Of a stretch of 64,000 nt of DNA, positions 17,640 through 27,551 are shown piece by piece. A program made the position numbers and the translations under genes. Every line of letters starts with the position of its first letter. Within the stretch, counting starts at the first letter, position 1. The notes under the pieces are model-generated. The model had not been told where the DNA came from and made no database searches. It was given only the letters and a program-made list of their open reading frames with translations. This DNA comes from Flavobacterium sp. N502536 (GTDB taxonomy: Bacteria; Bacteroidota; Bacteroidia; Flavobacteriales; Flavobacteriaceae): NCBI RefSeq assembly GCF_025947345.1, contig NZ_CP110011.1, forward strand, positions 4,712,001-4,776,000, written 5' to 3'.

Positions 17640-20600
17640 ATGTTTACAAACCAAAATTTAAAATCGCTTAAATGGTGTTTGCTGGTCTATTTTTTACTGG
17701 CGAATATTGTGATGAACGCACAGGAAAGAAAAGTCACAGGAAAAGTTACTTCCGCTGAAGACTTGCTTGGACTTCCGGGTGCTAATGTGTATATCAAAGG
17801 ATCTTCAGTGGGTGCATCAGCAGATATGGATGGAAACTATACTGTTATCGTTTCTGAGAAAAATGCCGTATTAGTCTTCAACTTCATAGGATATCAAACT
17901 GTCGAAATTCCAGTAGGCAATAAAACCGTAGTCAATGTCAGCTTAAAACCGGATACTAAAAATCTCGATGAAGTAGTCGTTGTGGGTTATGGTACCCGTA
18001 AAAAGAGCGACATCACGGGTTCCGTATCTTCGGTGACAGCCAAAGAACTAACCGCTTATCCGTTATTAAATGCAGAACAGGCATTACAAGGCCGTGCTGC
18101 GGGAGTATCGGTACAATCCAATAATGGTGGCGAACCGGGTGCTCCCGTAAAAATCAGGGTTCGTGGCGGTACTTCTATCAATGCTAGTGGAGATGCGCTT
18201 ATCGTGGTAGACGGTTTTGCCGGTGCATCGATGCCCGCCCCTCAGGATATTGCTTCGATCGAGATTTTAAAAGATGCTTCGGCTACTGCCATTTACGGAT
18301 CTAGAGGTTCAAATGGAGTTATCATGGTTACCACAAAAAAAGGAAAACCAGGAGCTCCTGTTATCGAATTCAGTAATTCTACCTCCGTGCAGTCTGTCAA
18401 CAATAAATTGCATCTGCTAAATGCAGATCAATTTGTAGCCTACCGAAAAAGTTTCACCACACACACTGCGGCAGGTTCGGATACAGACTGGCAGGACGTT
18501 ATTTATCGTAACGGATTAATTTCTAACTCCCAATTGTCATTTTCAGGCGGGTCAGACAAAATCAAATACTATGTTTCTGGAAATTATTTCAATCAAAATG
18601 GAGTTGTAATTAACTCCGGAATTGACAAATACACCATTGTAAGTAATCTGGAAGCCGATTTGAGCGACAAGTTTAAAGTGGGTCTGAATTTATTTCAAAG
18701 CAAACAAAATAAAGAAGGAATCATCAGCCAGACCAGTGCGGGAGGAACAGGAGCCGCAGGTGTAATTGCCGCTGCTTACCGTTTTATGCCCGACAAAGGA
18801 ATTTATAATGCCGACGGAACTTTTACCACCACAGCACCTATTGGAGATGATATCGACAATCCGTACGCGACAGCTATGGAAAACATACTGGAGGTAATCA
18901 ACATTACCAACAGAAGTAACTTCTTTGCATCGTATCAACTTACCAAAGATCTGAACTTCAAAACCACTTTAGGGTTGACCGAATCCAATTCACAAACCGG
19001 AAGATATACTCCATCCACTTTAATTGCGGGAAAAAACATCAAAGGAGAAGCTTCTGTAAACAATACCAGATTCTCTTCTTTCTTAACTGAAAATTACCTG
19101 ACTTTCAAACGTGAAATCGTCGAAAAAGGAATCCTTACGGTACTTGGAGGTTACTCCTATCAAAAAAACAGAAACGAAAACTCCTATGCCGCTGCAAGAG
19201 GTTTTTTAACAAACACCAACTCCTATCATAACTTAGGTGCCGGAACCGTATTCTTAAAACCCGATTCGGGATTGTCAGAGACAGAACTGATCTCGGCTTT
19301 CGGAAGGTTAAACTTTGATTATGCCGATAAATACCTGTTCACTTTTACAGCCCGTAGAGACGGTTCGTCAAGCTTTAGTAAAAATTACAAGTACGGAACC
19401 TTCCCTTCTGGAGCAATTGGCTGGAATATCGGTAAGGAAAACTTTCTGAAAGACAGCAAAACGGTTTCAAACTTTAAATTGAGAGCCAGTTACGGAGCCA
19501 CCGGAAACCCATCGATCGGAGCTTATTCGACACTTTCCCGATTTTCTGAAATTTATGATGTAAGTGGAGACGTGATTGTCAATGCGGTTCAGCTGACTTC
19601 TTTAGACAATCCGAACTTAAAATGGGAGACCTCCTACCAACAGGATTACGGAATTGATCTCGGTTTATTTGATAACCGAATCAGTATCACAGCCGATTAT
19701 TACAAAACAATTACCAAAGATCTATTGTTCAACCGACCTTTACCGGGCGTTTCAGGAATTGCTTCTCAACTTCAAAATGTTGGAGAATTAGAAAATAAAG
19801 GATGGGAATTAGGCATCAATACCAAAAACTTTACCGGAGCTGATTTTACATGGTCAACGAGTTTTAATATCTCTTCCAACAAAAACAAAGTACTGAAATT
19901 AGCCGACGACAAAGATCTTTTAATCAACTCTACGCCGGGTCACTTCCTTGCGACCGATTCTCAAATTTTAAGAGTCGGACAACCTGTTGGTTCTTTCTTC
20001 GGATTTGTTTACGACGGTGTAATTCAGCAGGGAGAAACCGTTCTGCCTGGGAATTTTGAGACAATAGCCGGAGGAGAAAAATTCAGAGATGTAAACGGTG
20101 ACGGCAAACTGGATTCAAGCGACAAAACCATCATAGGAAACCCAAATCCTGATTTCATCTTCGGACTTAATAACGATTTCACGTATAAAAATCTTGATCT
20201 TAATATTTTCTTTCAGGGTTCAGAAGGGAATCAGATTTTAAACTATACGCTGATGGAACTGGCCTCAGGAAACAATAATGCTACAACCGAAGTTTTGGAT
20301 GCCTGGACACCAACTCACACCGATACTAATGTGCCTATTAATGCGGCAAGAACGAAAAGAGTTACTTCAAGATTTGTGTACGATGCAAGCTACATTCGTT
20401 TGAAAAACATCTCTTTAGGTTATAGTCTGGATGATAAAATTGTATCCAAAATGGGATTGAGTAAAGTTCGTTTTTACATCAGTGCTCAAAACTTATGGAC
20501 GATTACCAATTACCCGGGTTCTGATCCGGAAGTAAACTACCTGAACGATACCAACGCCAGAAGCAACACCAACTTAGGATTGGATTATGGAAGCTATCCG

Positions 20601-20642
20601 AATGTGAGAACGTTTACACTGGGCTTTAATTTAAAATTTTAG
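17640..20642 (+). CDS. SusC-family TonB-dependent outer-membrane transporter (PUL1)
   Basis: 1000 residues. The start at 17640 is preferred because an overlapping ATG at 17635 runs out of frame. It has a signal peptide (ending NIVMNAQ, about residue 28), a carboxypeptidase-regulatory-like domain (KVTGKVTSAEDLLGLPGANVYIKG), the DEVVVVGYGT TonB-box region, a plug domain (ALQGRAAGVSVQSNNG; IEILKDASATAIYGSRGSNG) and a 22-strand barrel ending in FNLKF. It imports large oligosaccharides across the outer membrane with the SusD partner encoded 121 bases downstream. Substrate: inferred glucuronic-acid-containing glycan from the flanking enzymes. Confidence 0.95.
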   Translation: MFTNQNLKSLKWCLLVYFLLANIVMNAQERKVTGKVTSAEDLLGLPGANVYIKGSSVGASADMDGNYTVIVSEKNAVLVFNFIGYQTVEIPVGNKTVVNVSLKPDTKNLDEVVVVGYGTRKKSDITGSVSSVTAKELTAYPLLNAEQALQGRAAGVSVQSNNGGEPGAPVKIRVRGGTSINASGDALIVVDGFAGASMPAPQDIASIEILKDASATAIYGSRGSNGVIMVTTKKGKPGAPVIEFSNSTSVQSVNNKLHLLNADQFVAYRKSFTTHTAAGSDTDWQDVIYRNGLISNSQLSFSGGSDKIKYYVSGNYFNQNGVVINSGIDKYTIVSNLEADLSDKFKVGLNLFQSKQNKEGIISQTSAGGTGAAGVIAAAYRFMPDKGIYNADGTFTTTAPIGDDIDNPYATAMENILEVINITNRSNFFASYQLTKDLNFKTTLGLTESNSQTGRYTPSTLIAGKNIKGEASVNNTRFSSFLTENYLTFKREIVEKGILTVLGGYSYQKNRNENSYAAARGFLTNTNSYHNLGAGTVFLKPDSGLSETELISAFGRLNFDYADKYLFTFTARRDGSSSFSKNYKYGTFPSGAIGWNIGKENFLKDSKTVSNFKLRASYGATGNPSIGAYSTLSRFSEIYDVSGDVIVNAVQLTSLDNPNLKWETSYQQDYGIDLGLFDNRISITADYYKTITKDLLFNRPLPGVSGIASQLQNVGELENKGWELGINTKNFTGADFTWSTSFNISSNKNKVLKLADDKDLLINSTPGHFLATDSQILRVGQPVGSFFGFVYDGVIQQGETVLPGNFETIAGGEKFRDVNGDGKLDSSDKTIIGNPNPDFIFGLNNDFTYKNLDLNIFFQGSEGNQILNYTLMELASGNNNATTEVLDAWTPTHTDTNVPINAARTKRVTSRFVYDASYIRLKNISLGYSLDDKIVSKMGLSKVRFYISAQNLWTITNYPGSDPEVNYLNDTNARSNTNLGLDYGSYPNVRTFTLGFNLKF

Positions 20643-20763
20643 TTTAAAAATGATCTTAAACACATCGAAAAATAGATTTTATGCTCACAATTATAGAACA
20701 TTCCAAAAAGCTATGCTTCTATGTGTTAAAATTAGTACACCAAATACCTAAAAAAATAATAGT

Positions 20764-22275
20764 ATGAAAAAATATATAGCTTTTCTTTTTCTGGGAATAT
20801 TCGCTTTTGGATGTTCCGACTTAGAAGAAAAACCGGTGGGAATCATTCGTCCGGAAAACTTCTTCAGCAATACAGATGACCTGCAGGCTGCTGTAAACGG
20901 AGCTTTTGCCAACATTGCCCATAATAATTATTGGGGAAGAGAATTTACAATCGCTTTAATGTTGCGCGATGACATGGCCGATATTGGCGACAGAACCACT
21001 CAGGCTGCCCGTATCGATGTGAACGATTTTTCGATGAACGACACCAATGCACTGGTGGCCAACTTCTGGCCGCAATCGTACATCATTATCACCGCAGCCA
21101 ATCAGGCAATCGAAGGCGCTAAAAAAACACCAGGTGATCCCGCCAAAGTAAACGCCATTGTGGCTCAGGCTTATTTTGCAAGAGCTTTTGCCTACTATCA
21201 TTTAGTTCGCATCTTTGGAGATATTCCCTACATCGACTTTGTGGTAAATGACGTATCGCAGGTAAATTCCCTAAGCAGAACCAAACAAGCCGATGTATAT
21301 CCGAAAATTATTGCCGATCTGGAATTTGCCAAACAATGGCTGGAAGACAAACCAAAAGTAAAAGCTGTTCCCGGAAAAGGTACTGCTGCGGGTTATCTGG
21401 CCTCTGTTTATTTGACCCTTGGAAACTATCAAAAAGCCTACGACGAGTCCAAATATGTTATAACCAACGAAGCTAAGTTTGGTTTAGGACTGGACGCTGA
21501 TTTTCAGGATTTGTTTAATGCCACAAAAACAGCGGCACTTAAAGAACCTTTATTTACAGTTGATTTCAACAACTTAACTTCCGGAAATTACGGTCAGGAT
21601 TATACTGCATTTTTCACCGGTTCTCTAAAAGACGAAACCTACAGCTACGGACAAGGATTTTCGGTAGCCGTTCCTTCTTTAAAAGTATTCAACGACTGGG
21701 ACAAAAGAGATTACCGAAGAGCGGTAAGTTTTGACACCATCATCAGAAAAAAAGTGGGCAATAATTTGCAAATTTTTCCTTCGAGTGATAACGAAAAAGC
21801 GCCACGTCCGCATATTGCCAAATACTATCGTTTTCCCGGAAAAGCGGGTGCCAACGGAAGAACTTCACAGCACAATTACATCACGATGCGTTTTGCCGAG
21901 GTACTCCTGACAGCAGCCGAAGCCTTAAATGAAATTACTCCCGGAACCGCAGAAGCAGACGGATATGTAAACCGCGTACGCGCCAGAGCCAGAAACAAAG
22001 CCGGAAAACTGGTTTCCTTTCCTGCCAATGTAACACCGGGTTTATCTCAATCTGCTTTCAGAAAAATGGTTATCGATGAACGCAGACTAGAATTGGCTTT
22101 TGAATATGTAAGATGGTACGACATCAAAAGACTCCAAAATGGTCCGGAAGTATTTGGTCCGACTGGTTTTGAACCGCATGCTAATTTTGATCCCAACAAG
22201 GATTATTTATTTCCATTACCGGGCACTGAGTTAGCGATCAACCCGAACTTAAAACCAAACAATCCCGGTTACTAA
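20764..22275 (+). CDS. SusD/RagB-family surface glycan-binding lipoprotein (PUL1)
   Basis: 503 residues. The lipobox FAFGCSDLEE puts the lipidated cysteine at residue 17. TPR-like helices follow (AQAYFARAFAYYHLVRIFGDIPY, the classic SusD stretch) and the family C-terminus RRLELAFEYVRWYDIKRLQ ... FPLPGTELAINPNLKPNNPGY is intact. It forms the lid of the SusC channel and binds the glycan at the cell surface. It is cotranscribed with susC and probably with the downstream enzyme genes, although a 380-base repeat-filled gap follows. Confidence 0.95.
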   Translation: MKKYIAFLFLGIFAFGCSDLEEKPVGIIRPENFFSNTDDLQAAVNGAFANIAHNNYWGREFTIALMLRDDMADIGDRTTQAARIDVNDFSMNDTNALVANFWPQSYIIITAANQAIEGAKKTPGDPAKVNAIVAQAYFARAFAYYHLVRIFGDIPYIDFVVNDVSQVNSLSRTKQADVYPKIIADLEFAKQWLEDKPKVKAVPGKGTAAGYLASVYLTLGNYQKAYDESKYVITNEAKFGLGLDADFQDLFNATKTAALKEPLFTVDFNNLTSGNYGQDYTAFFTGSLKDETYSYGQGFSVAVPSLKVFNDWDKRDYRRAVSFDTIIRKKVGNNLQIFPSSDNEKAPRPHIAKYYRFPGKAGANGRTSQHNYITMRFAEVLLTAAEALNEITPGTAEADGYVNRVRARARNKAGKLVSFPANVTPGLSQSAFRKMVIDERRLELAFEYVRWYDIKRLQNGPEVFGPTGFEPHANFDPNKDYLFPLPGTELAINPNLKPNNPGY

Positions 22276-22656
22276 AAACAAGATTTAACCATATTCTTAT
22301 CATTATGACGCGAGAAGAATCACACTAGAAACCTGGCCAAGATTGGTCGATTTTGCATGCGGAGTTTCTAGTGTGATTTACTTCGTCAGTCGCTATCGCT
22401 CGAGTCTCCTTCGTCGAAATGATAAAACAATCGTATCTTTTTCTTCGCATAGCTTTACGACATTACTATGAGGTACTTTAAAAGTGAAATGCCTTTTAAA
22501 CGCCCTTATAAACTATGTTCCTATGTGTTAAAAATAAATACAACAGATTAAAAAAATAAAAATAAAAATCTGCCAGATCTGCCAGATCTGCGAGAAAAAA
22601 ATAGAATCTTGTATTAACACCAGATCTCTATATCAAAACCAAAATAAAACTTACAT
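22276..22656. repeat. Repeat-filled gap between susD and GH88
   Basis: No gene is visible. It holds a hairpin AATCACACTAGAAAC (22318-22332) / GTTTCTAGTGTGATT (22364-22378) that could terminate or stabilise the susCD message, then a copy of a repeat CCCTTATAAACTATGTTCCT (around 22503-22522), whose inverted relative lies at about 43110-43160, and a tandem CTGCCAGAT array at about 22569-22595. All are flavobacterial intergenic repeats rather than regulatory sites that I recognise. Confidence 0.6.
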
Positions 22657-23838
22657 ATGAATAGAGTTAGTTTCTTTACTTTAATCCTTGGGTTTGCATT
22701 GCTCACAACCGCATGCAAATCCGGGATTAATTCGCAACCAAAAAATACCTCAGCAGTAGACCACCTTCTCGAAACCCGATACAAAATGCTGCTGGATTAT
22801 CCGGTTGATTCGATGGCGATGCCCAGAAGCATGACCCTCAAAACCAATCTCATTAGAAAAGTTCCTTCAAGAGACTGGACAAGCGCATTCTTTGCCGGAA
22901 ATCTTTGGCAATTGTATCGCTTAACAGGAAATACAGACTATAAAAAACAAGCCGAAAAATGGACGCCTTTCAGTAAAAAAGAAAGCGTAAACAGAGGTTC
23001 CCACGATGTTGGTTTTAAAGTCTATTGCAGTTATGGAGAAGCGCTAAAAGTGGAAAACAAACAAGAATACAAAGATGTAATTGTTAAAGGTGCTGAAACT
23101 TTATGCAGCCGTTTTGACCCAAAAGTCGGAGCAATTCGTTCCTGGGATTTCAACAAAGAAATTTGGGACTATCCAGTGATCATTGACAATATGATGAACC
23201 TTGAATTGCTTTTTGAAGCCAGCAGATTATCCGGCAATAAAAAGTATCAGGACATCGCCATCCAACACGCCAATACCACTTTAAAAAATCAGTTTAGAGC
23301 AGACAACAGCTGTTATCATGTTATTGATTACAATCCGGTTTCGGGAGCCGTAAGAAAAAAAACGACCCTGCAGGGATATAACGACGATTCTGTTTGGGCA
23401 CGCGGACAAGGCTGGGCCGTTTACGGATTCACCATGTCGTATCGTTATACACAAGATCCGGCCTACCTCAAACAGGCCGAAGCCACAGCACAATTTTTTA
23501 TGCCCCATAAAAACCTGCCGGAAGACGGTATTCCGTATTGGGATTTTAAAGATCCGGGCATTCCAAATTCGGCACGTGATGTTTCTGCGGCAACCATTAT
23601 GGCTTCAGCTTTATATGAATTGTATGGTTATACTAAAAACGACCGTTATCTGGCTTTCGCCAACAAAATAATCGCGTCTTTACATTCCGAAAAATACCTG
23701 TTAGATGCCAAAATAAACGCCCCTTTCCTATTGAATCACAGCACCGGAAACTGGCCAAAACACGACGAAATCGACGAACCTATTATCTATGCCGACTATT
23801 ATTTCCTGGAAGCATTGTTAAGACAAAAAGCCTTATAA
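22657..23838 (+). CDS. GH88 unsaturated glucuronyl hydrolase
   Basis: 393 residues, a lipoprotein (lipobox LLTTACKSG, lipidated cysteine about residue 20). The (alpha/alpha)6 barrel family GH88 removes the 4,5-unsaturated uronic acid left at the non-reducing end by lyases. Both catalytic aspartates are visible: D117 in SHDVGF and D177 in VIIDNMMNLELL. DDSVWARGQGWAVYGFTMSY is another signature stretch. The presence of GH88 means that a lyase acts in this locus. Its product, a 5-keto-4-deoxyuronate, would go through KduI/KduD. It is separated by 3 bases from the first GH2 gene. Confidence 0.9.
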   Translation: MNRVSFFTLILGFALLTTACKSGINSQPKNTSAVDHLLETRYKMLLDYPVDSMAMPRSMTLKTNLIRKVPSRDWTSAFFAGNLWQLYRLTGNTDYKKQAEKWTPFSKKESVNRGSHDVGFKVYCSYGEALKVENKQEYKDVIVKGAETLCSRFDPKVGAIRSWDFNKEIWDYPVIIDNMMNLELLFEASRLSGNKKYQDIAIQHANTTLKNQFRADNSCYHVIDYNPVSGAVRKKTTLQGYNDDSVWARGQGWAVYGFTMSYRYTQDPAYLKQAEATAQFFMPHKNLPEDGIPYWDFKDPGIPNSARDVSAATIMASALYELYGYTKNDRYLAFANKIIASLHSEKYLLDAKINAPFLLNHSTGNWPKHDEIDEPIIYADYYFLEALLRQKAL

Positions 23839-23841
23839 ACT

Positions 23842-26259
23842 ATGAAAAAACTACTGTATCACTACAAGTCTTTTCCGGTTATGACTTTTCTGGTTTGTTG
23901 CTTGTTTTCTCACAATTATACTTTTGCTCAAACGAAAACCAACCTCAACGAAAACTGGCTGTATCTAGAAAACAATACCTCTAGTCCTGATCAGGCTAAA
24001 AAAGCAGACCACTGGAGCAAACTTAACTTACCGCACACCTGGAACGCCGAAGATGCAACCGATTTAAATCCGGGGTACCGACGTGATGCCAGCTGGTATC
24101 AAAAGAAACTGAATCTTCCTAAAATCGACCAGAATCAACGTTATTATTTATATTTTGAAGGATCGAATGTAACCACAAAAGTATATGTAAACGGTACCGA
24201 AGCCGGCGGACATATTGGTGGCTACATTGGATTTACAATCGAAATTACTCCCTTTATCAAAGAAGGAAACAACGAAATTCTTGTTCGTGTAGACAACAGT
24301 TATGATATCGAAATCATCCCGTCTCAAAAAAGCGATTTCTTTATTTATGGTGGTATAACACGTGATGTCTGGTTATTGTCGAAATACAAAAACCACATTG
24401 AGGATCTGAAAATTACCACTCCTGAAGTTTCTGCCAAAAAAGCATCCTTGAATATTGTTGCTAAAACCAACCATTCTGATCCCTCAAAAGAACTCACCTT
24501 AACCGTGATTCTTAAAAATCCAAAGGGAAAAAAAGTAGCCACTAAAACCATTCCGGTTACAGCCAATAGTTCAACAATAGCGTTCGACAATATTAAAAAC
24601 CCGGAGCTTTGGGATATTGACACCCCAAATCTATACTCGGTTACCGCGATTTTAGCAGAGAAAAATCAAATCAGAGACAGTGTAAATGAAAAAACAGGTT
24701 TCAGATGGTTTGAATTTAAAGATCATGGACCTTTTTATCTCAATGGAAAACGACTGCTCCTTCGGGGTACACACCGCCATGAAGAAGAAGCTGGTGTGGG
24801 AGCTGCCATGAGCAATGCACAGCATCGAGCCGATATGCAATCCATCAAAAAAATGGGAGCCAACTTTGTTCGTCTTGCCCATTACCCGCAGGACCCCGAA
24901 GTTTATAAGGCTTGTGATGAACTTGGCCTTTTAGTTTGGGACGAATTGCCATGGTGCCGCGGCGGAATTGGCGGCAAACTTTGGCAAACCAACACTAAAA
25001 ACATGCTCGCAGAAATCATCAATCAAAACTACAACCATCCGAGTATCATTATCTGGTCGTTGGGGAATGAGATGAACTGGCTGCCGGATTTTCCTGATGG
25101 AGATAATACAGACCGAACAAATGTATTCCTGAAAGAATTAAACGACATCGCCCACAAAATGGATCCCACCCGAAAAACAGCGATTCGAAAATACTATGAA
25201 GGTTCTCAAATAGTCGATGTCTTCTCCCCTTCGATCTGGTCGGGCTGGTATTCCGGAAGCTACAAAAGCTATCAAAAAGCAATCGATGTTTACAAAAAAG
25301 AATACAAACATTTCATTCATGCCGAATATGGCGGTGACAGTCATGTGGGCCGTCACAGTGAAAATCCGGTCACAGGCGAGAATATCATAAAAGCCGAGGG
25401 CTGGGAAGAAGCCATAGTGCAAACCAAAGTAGCTAATATTGCACAAATTGGCGACTGGAGCGAAAATTATATCGTTGATTTATTTGACTGGCATCTGCAT
25501 ATATCCGAGAATGACCCATCGTTTGTGGGCAATATTCAGTGGGCATTCAAGGATTTTGCGACGCCTTTGCGACCGGAAGACGATATTCCGTATATGAATC
25601 AAAAAGGACTGACAGACCGAAACGGAAACCCAAAAGATGCCTACTATGTTTTTAAAAGCTACTGGGGCAAGGAACCTTTTGCCTACATCGAGTCGCACAC
25701 CTGGACCGAGCGTCAGGGCCCTGAAAATACCCCTCGCACAATTAGTGTTTTTAGCAATTGTGAAAAAGTAACTTTATTTCATCAGCAAAAATCACTGGGT
25801 GAAAAGAAAAGAAATCTTTCACTGTATCCTGCCAATGGTTTAACCTGGGACGTAAATTTTTTAAAAGGAGAAAACATCCTGATTGCCGTTGGAGAAACAA
25901 AAGACGGAAAAAAGGTCACAGATACTTTAAAAGTGAATTACCGTTTCAATAAAAATGATACGGCTACGGCACTGCAATTGTCCAGCGAAAAATTAAAAAA
26001 CGGTAACTATCTCGTGACGGCAATTGCAATCGACCACAATAACTTACGCTGTCTGGATTACGAAGAAAGCGTTTATTTTCAATGCCTGAAAGGAGGAAAA
26101 ACCATGAAAAATCAGGGAACGCCCACCGGAAGCGAGTCTATAAAAATGGCTAATGGAAAAGCTTCTATTGAAGTGGTTCCGGACGGTTCCGGGATTCCGA
26201 TTGAAATGACCGCATTGAACCAGAGTTTTAAAGGAGAATATTTGAAGATTGCCAATTAG
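23842..26259 (+). CDS. GH2 glycosidase with an N-x-K uronate motif
   Basis: 805 residues with a signal peptide (FLVCCLFSHNYTFAQ). Domain order is sugar-binding (NENWLYLEN ... WYQKKLNL), immunoglobulin-like, TIM barrel (LNGKRLLLRGTHRHEEE) and C-terminal Ig-like domains. The acid/base is E410 in SLGNEMNW and the nucleophile E495 in HAEYGGDS. N586-Q-K588 (YMNQKGL) lies where GH2 beta-glucuronidases carry their Asn-x-Lys uronate-recognition motif, although other GH2 families have a similar stretch. Beta-glucuronidase, galacturonidase or galactosidase are all possible; context favours a uronic-acid substrate. Only 3 bases after GH88. Confidence 0.85.
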   Translation: MKKLLYHYKSFPVMTFLVCCLFSHNYTFAQTKTNLNENWLYLENNTSSPDQAKKADHWSKLNLPHTWNAEDATDLNPGYRRDASWYQKKLNLPKIDQNQRYYLYFEGSNVTTKVYVNGTEAGGHIGGYIGFTIEITPFIKEGNNEILVRVDNSYDIEIIPSQKSDFFIYGGITRDVWLLSKYKNHIEDLKITTPEVSAKKASLNIVAKTNHSDPSKELTLTVILKNPKGKKVATKTIPVTANSSTIAFDNIKNPELWDIDTPNLYSVTAILAEKNQIRDSVNEKTGFRWFEFKDHGPFYLNGKRLLLRGTHRHEEEAGVGAAMSNAQHRADMQSIKKMGANFVRLAHYPQDPEVYKACDELGLLVWDELPWCRGGIGGKLWQTNTKNMLAEIINQNYNHPSIIIWSLGNEMNWLPDFPDGDNTDRTNVFLKELNDIAHKMDPTRKTAIRKYYEGSQIVDVFSPSIWSGWYSGSYKSYQKAIDVYKKEYKHFIHAEYGGDSHVGRHSENPVTGENIIKAEGWEEAIVQTKVANIAQIGDWSENYIVDLFDWHLHISENDPSFVGNIQWAFKDFATPLRPEDDIPYMNQKGLTDRNGNPKDAYYVFKSYWGKEPFAYIESHTWTERQGPENTPRTISVFSNCEKVTLFHQQKSLGEKKRNLSLYPANGLTWDVNFLKGENILIAVGETKDGKKVTDTLKVNYRFNKNDTATALQLSSEKLKNGNYLVTAIAIDHNNLRCLDYEESVYFQCLKGGKTMKNQGTPTGSESIKMANGKASIEVVPDGSGIPIEMTALNQSFKGEYLKIAN

Positions 26260-26413
26260 ATAAATCTCGCAAAGGCGCGAAGGCGCAAAGTTTTTTATGC
26301 CACTGATTACACAGATTAAAATGATTTTTGAAGATTAAATTTAAAACTCTGTCTAAAACAAAAAATACGCATTACATTGAAATAGAACAAAATTGCAAAC
26401 TAAAAACTCAATT
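26260..26413. repeat. CGCAAAG-type repeat between GH2 and the secreted lyase
   Basis: TCTCGCAAAGGCGCGAAGGC from about 26264 followed by ATGCCACTGATTACACAGAT is the same class of degenerate repeat as at 11424 and 42975. Nothing else is visible in this stretch. Confidence 0.5.
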
Positions 26414-27541
26414 ATGAAAAATACACTATTTTACAAAATTGCCTTAGTACTAATCAGTTTTGCGGGCCATGCACAAGTCACTTTAAATGCCGATGGTCCG
26501 GGTGGCGTTGGAACTTATGAACTCATAACAAATGCACTGGCTCCCGGTACAGCAAATGGAGCTATCGAGGCACCCGATGCTATACATCCCGGTTTTGGAC
26601 CTCATATTACCGAAGTTTTTGATGCGGATCTGAATAAAAATGTTTTTGTATTTCACGCACATGTGAGTAACACTCCTCCAGACAATGAACCCGTAGCCGG
26701 GAAAACGGACAGACAGCGTGTAGAAATTAAATCGTACAACCCCTCACTCGATAATTTAAAAGGAATAATCGGTGAAACCGTGCGATACAAATGGCGGTTT
26801 AAAATTCCTGTTGGATTTAAACCAACCACCAGTTTTACGCACATCCATCAGGTTAAAGCTGTAGATGGTGACGACGACGATCCGCTTTTTACGATTACCC
26901 TCAGAAAACTTTCAACCGGGGCAACACGTTTAGAATTACTTTATGACGAAAATGCTGCAACGGCAACCACTAAATACGCTTTACCTGCCTTATCTTTATT
27001 TGAGGGTGTGTGGGTGGAAGCTACCGAAACGATCAAAATTGGCAGCAATGGAACCTATGCTATGGTCATCAAAAAAGTCAGCGATGGAACTGTGTTGGTC
27101 GACTACAGCAATTCAAATGTGCAAACGATCCGCCCTGCTTATACGGCCGCCAACGGAACTGTTTATGCAGCCAACTCTTTTATCAGACCCAAATGGGGAA
27201 TTTACCGCAGCCTCACTGATATTGCCAACATGAGAGACGAAACCCTTCTTTTCTCCGATTTCAGTATTGAGGAATTGACTACTTTATCCGCCAAAGAGCA
27301 GTCAAAAGCAACAGTTGATATCCAATTCCCCAATCCGGTAGGCGACAAACTCGAACTTTCAGAAGCTGTTGTAAATCAGTATAGCGGAATAAGGATTTAT
27401 GACAATACCGGTAAACAGGTCGTTTCTTACGACACAATTCCCGAAACCATTAATGTCTCGTCTCTACCATCAGGACTTTACCTTATAAAATTCAAAAAAG
27501 AAAATACCTTTTCAAAAGGTGTAAAAATGATTAAAAAATAA
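26414..27541 (+). CDS. Secreted heparin-lyase-I-like protein with T9SS sorting domain
   Basis: 375 residues from the ATG at 26414 (a TTG 21 bases upstream only extends the tail). A signal peptide ends AGHAQ. The body carries KTDRQRVEIKSYNPS, VRYKWRFKIPVGFKPTTSF and THIHQVKA, a pattern I associate with the PF14099-type jelly-roll lyases (heparin lyase I and glucuronan-lyase relatives). The last about 75 residues (FPNPVGDKLELSE ... SSLPSGLYLIKFK) are a type IX secretion C-terminal domain, so the enzyme is exported to the cell surface or medium. It could be the polymer-cutting lyase of PUL1. Linked 10 bases before the second GH2. Exact family and specificity inferred. Confidence 0.75.
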   Translation: MKNTLFYKIALVLISFAGHAQVTLNADGPGGVGTYELITNALAPGTANGAIEAPDAIHPGFGPHITEVFDADLNKNVFVFHAHVSNTPPDNEPVAGKTDRQRVEIKSYNPSLDNLKGIIGETVRYKWRFKIPVGFKPTTSFTHIHQVKAVDGDDDDPLFTITLRKLSTGATRLELLYDENAATATTKYALPALSLFEGVWVEATETIKIGSNGTYAMVIKKVSDGTVLVDYSNSNVQTIRPAYTAANGTVYAANSFIRPKWGIYRSLTDIANMRDETLLFSDFSIEELTTLSAKEQSKATVDIQFPNPVGDKLELSEAVVNQYSGIRIYDNTGKQVVSYDTIPETINVSSLPSGLYLIKFKKENTFSKGVKMIKK

Positions 27542-27551
27542 AATAGTATCA

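Noticed and set aside
22566..22600. CRISPR-like short repeats (CTGCCAGAT)
   Set aside because: The units are directly adjacent, without spacers; this is a tandem repeat, not an array. No cas genes are present.
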